Below are positions 5,370 through 11,380 of a stretch of 11,380 bases of DNA, in pieces. Both the position numbers and the translations under genes were made by a program. Source of the stretch: Umezawaea sp039922235 (GTDB lineage: Bacteria > Actinomycetota > Actinomycetes > Mycobacteriales > Pseudonocardiaceae); NCBI GenBank assembly GCA_039922235.1, contig JBDSAJ010000067.1:1-11380 (forward strand), in the 5' to 3' direction. The first letter of the stretch is position 1, and each line of letters opens with the position of its first letter. The notes beneath the pieces were generated by a model, which made no database searches, was not told where the DNA came from, and saw only the letters and a list, made by a program, of their open reading frames with translations.

Positions 5370-6161
5370 ATGAGCGGCGAAATCCAGTACAGCTACTTCG
5401 GCGGGGCCGCGTTCCGCCAAGTCGGCCGGATGACCACGCTCTCCTGGGACGTGCTGCGGATGATCCCGCGCCGACCGTTCCAGTTCAGGGAGGTCGTGAC
5501 CCAGGCCTGGTTCTTCGCCAGCGTGACGATCCTGCCCACCGCGCTGGTCTCGATCCCGTTCGGAGCGGTGATCGCGCTGCAGCTCGGCGCGTTGACCAAG
5601 CAGATCGGCGCGCAGTCGTTCACCGGGGCCGCCAGCGCGTTGGCGATCATCCAGCAGGCGAGCCCGTTGATCACCGCGCTGCTCGTCGCGGGCGCCGGCG
5701 GGTCGGCGATGTGCGCGGACATCGGCGCGCGCAAGATCCGCGACGAGATCGACGCCATGGAGGTCATGGGGGTCTCCGCGATCCAACGCCTGGTCGTCCC
5801 GAGGGTGCTGGGCGCGGTGGTGGTCGCGGTGCTGCTCAACGGGGTGGTCAGCGTCGTCGGCGTGCTCGGCGGCTACTTCTTCAACGTGGTCGTGCAGGGT
5901 GGCACGCCCGGCGCGTACCTGGCCAGCTTCAACGCGCTCGCCCAGCTGCCCGACCTGTGGGTCAGCGAGGTCAAGGCGCTGCTCTACGGGTTCGTCGCGG
6001 GCGTCGTCGCGGCCTACCGGGGCCTGAACCCGCCCGCGGGGCCCAAGGGGGTCGGCGACGCGGTCAACCAGGCCGTCGTCATCACGTTCCTGCTGCTGTT
6101 CCTGATCAACGTCGTGCTGACCGCGATCTACCTGAGCGTCGTCCCGGCGAAGGGGATGTGA
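5370..6161 (+). CDS. yrbEA: MlaE/YrbE-family ABC transporter permease, first of the mce operon
   Basis: A 263-residue inner-membrane permease of an Mce lipid importer. It pairs with the next gene product and should be driven by an MceG-type ATPase encoded elsewhere. The RRPFQFRE segment near residues 34-41, several hydrophobic segments (about 50-72, 95-115, 145-175, 200-217, 235-257) and the conserved cytoplasmic stretch RDEIDAMEVMGV (124-135), the likely ATPase-coupling region, are typical of actinobacterial YrbEA. Length is normal. The ATG start has only a weak site (GCAGG, 4 nt away). A better GAGGAG lies at 5345-5350, 19 nt upstream, and instead suits a tiny GTG frame whose TGA overlaps this ATG. 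Two KstR-like sites upstream suggest control by a sterol-responsive repressor and an mce4-like (steroid) role; the protein itself does not prove the subtype. Confidence 0.93.
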   Translation: MSGEIQYSYFGGAAFRQVGRMTTLSWDVLRMIPRRPFQFREVVTQAWFFASVTILPTALVSIPFGAVIALQLGALTKQIGAQSFTGAASALAIIQQASPLITALLVAGAGGSAMCADIGARKIRDEIDAMEVMGVSAIQRLVVPRVLGAVVVAVLLNGVVSVVGVLGGYFFNVVVQGGTPGAYLASFNALAQLPDLWVSEVKALLYGFVAGVVAAYRGLNPPAGPKGVGDAVNQAVVITFLLLFLINVVLTAIYLSVVPAKGM

Positions 6162-6166
6162 TCGGC

Positions 6167-6991
6167 ATGGCACTGGTCCGGTTGCCTTCGAGGCCCTTCG
6201 ACGCCCTCGAAGGGCTCGGCCACCAGCTCGCCTTCTACGGCCGGGTGATCGCGTGGGCGCCCGCGACACTGGCCCGCTACTCCAGGGAGGTGCTGCGCCT
6301 GCTCGCCGAGGTGACGTTCGGCAGCGGCGCCCTCGCGATCATCGGCGGCACGCTCGGCGTGATGATCGGCATGACCCTGTTCACCGGGATGATCGTCGGC
6401 CTGCAGGGCTACGCGGCGCTCAACCAGATGGGCACGGCGGCGCTCACCGGCTTCATCTCCGCGTACTTCAACACCAGGGAGGTGGCGCCGCTGGCGGCGG
6501 GCCTCGCGCTGTCGGCGACCGTCGGCTGCGGGTTCACCGCCCAGCTCGGCGCGATGCGGATCTCCGAGGAGATCGACGCGCTGGAGGTGATGGGCGTACC
6601 CAGCGTGCCGTTCCTGGTGACCACGCGGGTGATCGCCGGGCTCGGCGCCGTGATCCCGCTCTACGTCGTCGGCCTGCTCTGCTCCTACCTCGCGTCCAGA
6701 CAGGTGACCGTGCTGTTCTACGGGCAGTCCGCGGGCACCTACGACCACTACTTCACGCTCTTCCTGTCACCGCAGGACGTGCTGTGGTCGTTCCTGAAGG
6801 TGCTGGTGTTCGCCACCGTGGTGATCCTGGCGCACTGCTACTACGGCTACCACGCGACCGGTGGACCGGCGGGGGTCGGCGTCGCGGTCGGCCGGGCCGT
6901 GCGCGCGGCGCTGGTGCTGCAGATGCTGCTGGACTTCTTCCTCAGCCTGGCGATCTGGGGCGCCACCACGACGGTCCGGATAGCCGGGTGA
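6167..6991 (+). CDS. yrbEB: MlaE/YrbE-family ABC transporter permease, second subunit
   Basis: A 274-residue inner-membrane permease partner of YrbEA. It has the family's amphipathic N-terminus, a long hydrophobic block at about 53-80, further segments at about 108-128, 150-175, 208-228 and 245-266, and the coupling-type motif SEEIDALEVMGV (133-144), closely parallel to the one in YrbEA. I chose ATG 6167, which has AAGGGG 11 nt upstream. An in-frame GTG at 6158 would overlap the yrbEA stop as GTGA, like the other junctions in this operon, and adds only three residues, but the AAGGGG would then be too close. Its stop overlaps the mceA start by 4 bases. The N-terminus is the only uncertain part. 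Confidence 0.93.
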   Translation: MALVRLPSRPFDALEGLGHQLAFYGRVIAWAPATLARYSREVLRLLAEVTFGSGALAIIGGTLGVMIGMTLFTGMIVGLQGYAALNQMGTAALTGFISAYFNTREVAPLAAGLALSATVGCGFTAQLGAMRISEEIDALEVMGVPSVPFLVTTRVIAGLGAVIPLYVVGLLCSYLASRQVTVLFYGQSAGTYDHYFTLFLSPQDVLWSFLKVLVFATVVILAHCYYGYHATGGPAGVGVAVGRAVRAALVLQMLLDFFLSLAIWGATTTVRIAG

Positions 6992-8259
6992 GCACCCGGC
7001 TGCGGTACCAGGCGCTGGGGGTGGTGTTCCTGCTCGTCGCCGCGCTGTTCGTGGCCGGGTCGATCGCCGTGTACCGCAAGGTGTTCACGTCGTTCGTGCC
7101 GGTTCGGCTGGAGGCGACGAACGTCGGCAGCCAGCTCCAGCGGGGAGCCGACGTCAAGATCCGCGGGGTCGTCGTCGGCGAGGTGCGGTCGGTGCGCGCG
7201 ACCGGCGGCGGCGCCGTGCTCGACCTCGCGCTGCGGCCGGACAAGGTGGGCCTGATCCCGAGCAACGTCGCCGCCAGGCTGCTGCCGAAGACGCTGTTCG
7301 GCGAGCGCTACGTGGCGTTGCAGATCCCGGAGCGGCCGTCGGTGAGCAGACTCGCCGCGGGTGACGTGATCGGCCAGGACCGCAGCAGCACCGCGATCGA
7401 GGTCGACGAGGTGCTGACCGACCTGATGCCGCTGCTGCAGGCGGTGCAGCCGCAGAAGCTGGCCTCGGCGCTGGGCGCGATGTCGCAGGCGCTGGACGGC
7501 CGTGGCGCGCGGCTGGGCGACACGGTCGTGCGGCTCGACCGGTACGTGGCCGCGCTCAACGAGTCCATCCCGGACCTCAACGCGGACATCGGCGCGCTGG
7601 CCGACGTGGCCGACGACTACGCCGAGGCCGCCCCGGACATCCTCCAGGCGCTGGCCGACCTGACCACGACCAGCCGGACGCTGGTCGAGCAGCGCGCGAA
7701 CCTGCTGGAGCTGTACGGCACCCTCACCACGACCTCGATCGACCTGGCGAACTTCCTGCGGGTCAACCGGAACAACCTGATCAACCTCAGCGCGACCGCC
7801 CGGCCGACCCTGGAACTGCTCGCGCGGTACGCGCCCGAGTACCCCTGCGTGATCAAGCAGCTCGCGGACTCGATCGACCGGGCGGACTTCACCTTCGGCA
7901 AGGGCACCGAGCACCCGCAGATCGCCAAGTTCACCCTGGAGATCACCGCCAGCCGGGGGAAGTACCTGCCCGGCGTCGACACCCCGCGCTACGACGACAA
8001 GCGCGGCCCGCGCTGCTACGACCCGGTCGAACCGCCGGGCAAGTTCCCCCAGTACCCGCCGGGCGGCCCGGTGCAGGACGGTTCCACGAAGCCGTCGAGC
8101 ACCGCGCCTGCGGCCGCGCTGGCGAACTCGCCGGAGGAGCAGGAGCTGATCGGCCTGCTGCTGGCTCCCCAGGTCGGCGTGATGCCGCGGGAGGTGCCGA
8201 GTTGGAGCGCCCTGCTGGTGGGCCCGCTCTACCGAGGGGCGGAGGTGACGTTGCGGTGA
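6988..8259 (+). CDS. mceA: MCE family protein MceA
   Basis: A 423-residue MlaD/Mce-fold subunit of the lipid-transport conduit, anchored in the membrane by an N-terminal segment (about residues 9-28). The MCE domain covers about 37-113 (GADVKIRGVVVGEV, then LLPKTLFGERYVAL). A helical Mce C-terminal region follows to about 300 and would form the hydrophobic tube with the other Mce subunits. Two cysteines (C287 and C343) and a Pro-rich linker (about 347-362) precede a short conserved-looking end. The GTG start at 6988 overlaps the yrbEB stop (GTGA), with no strong ribosome site of its own, implying coupling. Position as first mce after two yrbE genes identifies it as the A paralogue. Lipid specificity is not readable. 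Confidence 0.92.
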   Translation: MSTRLRYQALGVVFLLVAALFVAGSIAVYRKVFTSFVPVRLEATNVGSQLQRGADVKIRGVVVGEVRSVRATGGGAVLDLALRPDKVGLIPSNVAARLLPKTLFGERYVALQIPERPSVSRLAAGDVIGQDRSSTAIEVDEVLTDLMPLLQAVQPQKLASALGAMSQALDGRGARLGDTVVRLDRYVAALNESIPDLNADIGALADVADDYAEAAPDILQALADLTTTSRTLVEQRANLLELYGTLTTTSIDLANFLRVNRNNLINLSATARPTLELLARYAPEYPCVIKQLADSIDRADFTFGKGTEHPQIAKFTLEITASRGKYLPGVDTPRYDDKRGPRCYDPVEPPGKFPQYPPGGPVQDGSTKPSSTAPAAALANSPEEQELIGLLLAPQVGVMPREVPSWSALLVGPLYRGAEVTLR

Positions 8260-9290
8260 GGGGATTCCGGCCCGCGCTGGTGAAGATGGTCGTCTTCGCG
8301 GCGGTGACGGTCACGCTGACCTGGGTGCTCGGCGCGACCATCGCGAACGTCGGCGGCAGCGGCGATTCGTCCTACACGGCCAGGTTCACCGACGTCGTCG
8401 GCCTGAACGTCGGCGACGACGTGCGGATGTCCGGGGTCCGCGTCGGCCGGGTCACGTCGATCGAGGTGGCGGACCGCACCCTCGCGGACGTCGGTTTCGA
8501 GGTCGACGCACAGCGGGTGCTGCCCGCGGGCGTCTCGGCGGTGATCAGGTACCGCAACCTGATCGGCCAGCGCTACGTGGCGCTGGACGTGGGCGTCGGC
8601 GACGTCGGCGCCACCCTGCCGCCCGGCGGCCGCATCCCGGTGGAGCGGACGCGGCCCGCGTTGAACCTCACCGTCCTGTTCAACGGGTTCAAGCCGCTGT
8701 TCGAGGCGCTGAGCCCGGACGAGGTCAACCAGCTGTCCTACGAGATCATCCAGGTGCTGCAAGGGGAAGGCGGCACGATCGACAGCCTCCTGGCGCACAC
8801 CGCGTCCCTCACCACCGCGCTCGCCGACAAGGACGAGGTGATCGGCCAGGTGATCGACAACCTGAACTCGGTGCTGGGCACGGTGAACGCCCGCGGTCCC
8901 CAGCTGTCCGGGCTGATCACCCAGGTGCAGCAGCTCGCCACCGGGCTGGCCGAGCAGCGCAGGCCGATCGGCGACGCGATCAGCGCGCTGGGTGACCTGA
9001 CGAGCGCCACCGCCGGGCTGCTCACCGACGTGCGGCCCCCGCTCAAGGGCGACATCGCCGCGCTGGGCCTGCTGTCGGCCAACCTCGGTGACAGCGGGCA
9101 GATGCTCGACGAACTGCTGATCGGCTTGCCGGGCAACTTGCAGGCGTTCACCAGGACCGCGAGCTACGGGAGCTGGTTCAACTTCTTCCTGTGCCAGATG
9201 TCCGGCTCGGTGGGGATCGCCTCGCTGGGCGTCGAAGTGCCCATCGCTCCGTTGCCCACGACTTCCATGCCTGCGAGGTGCGGCCCGTGA
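8256..9290 (+). CDS. mceB: MCE family protein MceB
   Basis: A 344-residue subunit of the Mce conduit. It has one N-terminal membrane anchor (about 10-28), an MCE domain at about 38-113 (NVGDDVRMSGVRVGRV, NLIGQRYVAL), then the helical region opening with RPALNLTVLFNGFKPLFEAL and PDEVNQLSYEIIQVLQGEGG, a signature I associate with MceB proteins. The C-terminal SWFNFFLC is also typical. GTG at 8256 overlaps the mceA stop as GTGA; GGAGG at 8241-8245 lies 10 nt upstream. Earlier in-frame starts would lie deep inside mceA and are rejected. Length is usual for the family. Confidence 0.92.
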   Translation: MRGFRPALVKMVVFAAVTVTLTWVLGATIANVGGSGDSSYTARFTDVVGLNVGDDVRMSGVRVGRVTSIEVADRTLADVGFEVDAQRVLPAGVSAVIRYRNLIGQRYVALDVGVGDVGATLPPGGRIPVERTRPALNLTVLFNGFKPLFEALSPDEVNQLSYEIIQVLQGEGGTIDSLLAHTASLTTALADKDEVIGQVIDNLNSVLGTVNARGPQLSGLITQVQQLATGLAEQRRPIGDAISALGDLTSATAGLLTDVRPPLKGDIAALGLLSANLGDSGQMLDELLIGLPGNLQAFTRTASYGSWFNFFLCQMSGSVGIASLGVEVPIAPLPTTSMPARCGP

Positions 9291-10303
9291 AACCACTGCG
9301 AGAACGCGACCAGGCGCACGTCGGCCTCCTGACGCTGGCGGTCCTCCTGCTCGGTGGGATCGTCGCGTTCAACCTGGACGACCTGCCGCTGGTCGGCGGC
9401 GGCGTGTCCTACCGCGCCTACTTCAGCGAGTCGGCGGGATTGGCCGCGGGCAACGAGGTCCGCGTCGCGGGCGTGAAGGTCGGCAAGGTGACCGCGGTGA
9501 AGCTCGCGGGCGACCAGGTCGACATCGCCTTCCGGGTGCGCGACACCTGGCTCGGCGACCAGACCTCGGCGTCCATCGGCATCAAGACGCTGCTGGGGGA
9601 GAAGTACCTCGACCTCGCCCCGGCGGGCGGCGCCCCGCTCGACCCCGACGTGACCATCCCCCGTGAGCGGACCCTCGCGCCGTTCGACGTCTCCGAGGCG
9701 GTCGGCACGCTGTCCGTGACGGTGGACCGGATCGACACCGGGCAGCTCGCCAAGAGCTTCGAGGTCGTCGCCGACACCTTCAAGGACACCCCGCCGCACC
9801 TGAAGGGCGCGCTCGACGGCCTGTCGGACCTGTCGAAGACCATCTCCTCGCGCGACCGGCAACTGGTCGACCTGGCCGCCAACGCCAGCCAGGTCAGCAA
9901 GACCCTCGCCGACCGGGACGGCGAACTGCGCAAGCTGATCTCCGACGGCACCCTGCTGCTCGGCGAGCTGCAGCTGCGCCGCGAGGCGATCAGCGCGCTG
10001 CTTACCGGCACCCGGAAACTCGCCGACGAGCTGCGCGGCCTGGTCGCGGACAACACCGCGCAGCTCAAGCCGACGCTGGAGCAGCTGGACCGGGTGACCA
10101 CCATCCTGCAGCGCAACCAGGACAACCTCAGCGCCGCGCTGGCGTCCATGGCACCGTTCGTGCGGGTGTTCGGCAACACCGTCGGCAACGGCCGCTGGTT
10201 CGAGGGCTACCTGTGCGGCCTCCTCCCGCCACCGACGACGGTGGGACCGTTGCAGGTCAACCCGGAGGGCTGCCTGCCCCCGCTGACCGGCGGTGTCCGA
10301 TGA
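9287..10303 (+). CDS. mceC: MCE family protein MceC
   Basis: A 338-residue Mce subunit with a membrane anchor at about 12-29 and an MCE domain at about 40-113 (GNEVRVAGVKVGKV, TLLGEKYLDL). A long helical, coiled region with repeated Asp/Leu-rich heptads (about 140-300) follows, ending with VFGNTVGNGRWFEGYLCGL, a C-terminal pattern of MceC proteins. GTG at 9287 overlaps the mceB stop as GTGA and has GAGG at 9275-9278, 8 nt upstream. Upstream in-frame starts inside mceB would add a non-homologous extension and are rejected. It should work with MceA, B, D, E and F as a heteromeric channel. Confidence 0.92.
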   Translation: MKPLRERDQAHVGLLTLAVLLLGGIVAFNLDDLPLVGGGVSYRAYFSESAGLAAGNEVRVAGVKVGKVTAVKLAGDQVDIAFRVRDTWLGDQTSASIGIKTLLGEKYLDLAPAGGAPLDPDVTIPRERTLAPFDVSEAVGTLSVTVDRIDTGQLAKSFEVVADTFKDTPPHLKGALDGLSDLSKTISSRDRQLVDLAANASQVSKTLADRDGELRKLISDGTLLLGELQLRREAISALLTGTRKLADELRGLVADNTAQLKPTLEQLDRVTTILQRNQDNLSAALASMAPFVRVFGNTVGNGRWFEGYLCGLLPPPTTVGPLQVNPEGCLPPLTGGVR

Positions 10304-11380
10304 GGACGAAAGCGGGCCGTGACCTGGGCAGGCTGCTCGCCTTCTGCTGCGTGCTCGCGCTGCTGGCCGCCGGAGCGCTGTGGTGGGTGCAGATCGGCAC
10401 GGCGGGCAGGAAGATCACCGCCGTGTTCGACAAGGCGATCGGCGTCTACACCGGTTCCGCGGTGCGGGTGCTCGGCGTGCAGGTCGGTCTGATCACCGAC
10501 GTCCGGCCGCGCGGCGGCGAGGTGGAGGTGGACGTGCTGGTGGACCGGGACGTCCGGATCCCCGCGGAGGTCCGCGCCGTCGTCGTGGCGCCCAGCCTGG
10601 TCAGCGACCGGTACGTGCAGCTGACGCCCGCCTACCGCGACGGCGCGGAGCTGGCGCCGGGCGCGGGCATCCCCAGGGAGCGCACCGCCACCCCGGTGGA
10701 GCTGGACTCCCTGTACCAGAGCCTGAACGACCTCTCGACGGCGTTGGGACCCAACGGAGCCAACGCGAACGGCGCGGTGTCCGGCCTGCTCGACGCGGCG
10801 GCGGCGAACCTGGGCGGGAACGGGCAGAACCTCAACGACACCGTCAAGCGGCTAGGCGACGCGGCCTCCGCGCTGGAGAAGTCCAAGGGCGACCTCTTCG
10901 CCACCGTGGACAACTTGCGCGACTTCACCGGAGTGCTGGCCGAGAGCGACGGCCAGGTCCGGGAGTTCAGCGGCAAGGTCGCGGACGTGTCGACGTTCCT
11001 GGCGGCCGACGGCGAGCAGGCGGGAGCCGCGCTGAGCGCACTGGCGGGCGCGCTGACCGAGATCCAGGGCTTCATCGAGCAGAACCAGGACCTGCTCCAG
11101 TCCAACGTCGGCAAGCTCACCGGCGTCACGAAAGCGCTCGTCGACCAGCGCGGCGCACTGGCCGAGGTGCTCGACATCGCGCCGAACGCGGCGTCCGGGC
11201 TGCTGAACGCCTACGACGCGGCGTCCGGCTCGATCGCGGTGCGGGCCAACCTCAACGAGCTGACCTACCCGCCGGTGCTGATGGCCTGCAAGCTGCTCCG
11301 GCTCGGCACGCCCAAGCAGGTGCCGGACGCGCTGGCCACCGCGTGCGAGCAGCTGGCGCCGATCCTGGACGGCGTGGTGC
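10300..11380 (+). CDS. mceD: MCE family protein MceD (partial, C-terminus beyond the window)
   Basis: 360 codons are visible from the ATG at 10300, which overlaps the mceC stop as ATGA. The frame stays open to the window end. It has an N-terminal membrane anchor (about 10-30), an MCE domain at about 37-112 (GSAVRVLGVQVGLI, SLVSDRYVQL), and a helical region with PVELDSLYQSLNDLSTALGP (132-151), a pattern common in MceD proteins. Cysteines occur at C330 and C349. MceD proteins are often 450-550 residues with a Pro-rich tail, so about a quarter or more is probably missing. mceE (lipoprotein) and mceF are expected next. Confidence 0.92.
   Translation, partial: MRTKAGRDLGRLLAFCCVLALLAAGALWWVQIGTAGRKITAVFDKAIGVYTGSAVRVLGVQVGLITDVRPRGGEVEVDVLVDRDVRIPAEVRAVVVAPSLVSDRYVQLTPAYRDGAELAPGAGIPRERTATPVELDSLYQSLNDLSTALGPNGANANGAVSGLLDAAAANLGGNGQNLNDTVKRLGDAASALEKSKGDLFATVDNLRDFTGVLAESDGQVREFSGKVADVSTFLAADGEQAGAALSALAGALTEIQGFIEQNQDLLQSNVGKLTGVTKALVDQRGALAEVLDIAPNAASGLLNAYDAASGSIAVRANLNELTYPPVLMACKLLRLGTPKQVPDALATACEQLAPILDGVV

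Noticed and set aside
5328..6269. Minus-strand frame antisense to yrbEA
   Set aside because: Asp/Arg/His-rich shadow of a clear membrane permease; no ribosome site.
6253..6987. Long N-terminal extension of mceA reading through yrbEB
   Set aside because: The Arg/Gly-rich extension is yrbEB out of frame; GTG 6988 gives the normal anchor and MCE-domain start.

Overview
The window is very GC-rich, with GTG starts, 4-base gene overlaps, class E-type (LAXTG) sorting, Tat export and an mce cluster. Together these point to a high-GC actinomycete, most plausibly Pseudonocardiaceae-like or a relative. That placement is inferred from gene content and style, not from a marker gene.

Left part (1-3853, minus strand): a secreted family GH78 alpha-L-rhamnosidase with an inserted carbohydrate-binding domain. 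Its stop overlaps by 4 bases (GTGA) the start of a second exported protein with a twin-arginine signal, cut off by the window edge. Upstream of the rhamnosidase I can read a sigma70-like promoter (TTGACC, 18 nt, TACTGT), followed directly by a 16-bp LacI-family-style palindrome. This suggests a sugar-inducible, repressor-controlled plant-polysaccharide or glycoside operon.

Middle part (3854-5283): a small minus-strand cell-wall protein (signal peptide, beta-rich domain, Thr-rich stalk, LASTG sorting signal) followed by a strong hairpin terminator. Then comes roughly 0.7 kb without an intact gene. It holds a decayed IS200/IS605-type tnpB fragment, a 33-base near-perfect head-to-head inverted repeat and smaller palindromes: a scarred region.

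Right part (5284-11380, plus strand): the start of an mce operon encoding an ABC-type lipid importer, in the canonical order yrbEA, yrbEB, mceA, mceB, mceC, mceD (mceD runs off the window). The permeases sit in the inner membrane, and the Mce proteins should assemble a periplasm/cell-wall-spanning lipid conduit. The ATPase (MceG/Mkl) and MceE/MceF are not in the window. Before yrbEA there are two sites resembling the KstR operator (TnnAACnnGTTnnA), one lying between the -35 and -10 of a good promoter. Since KstR controls cholesterol catabolism and mce4 in mycobacteria and rhodococci, an mce4-like steroid-uptake role is the best hypothesis, but protein sequence alone does not settle it.

No tRNA, rRNA, CRISPR array or intact mobile element was seen. 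I did not find a clearly novel system. The most informative unusual elements are regulatory (paired KstR-like sites, the LacI-like site, a mini-ORF overlapping yrbEA) and the decayed intergenic zone.
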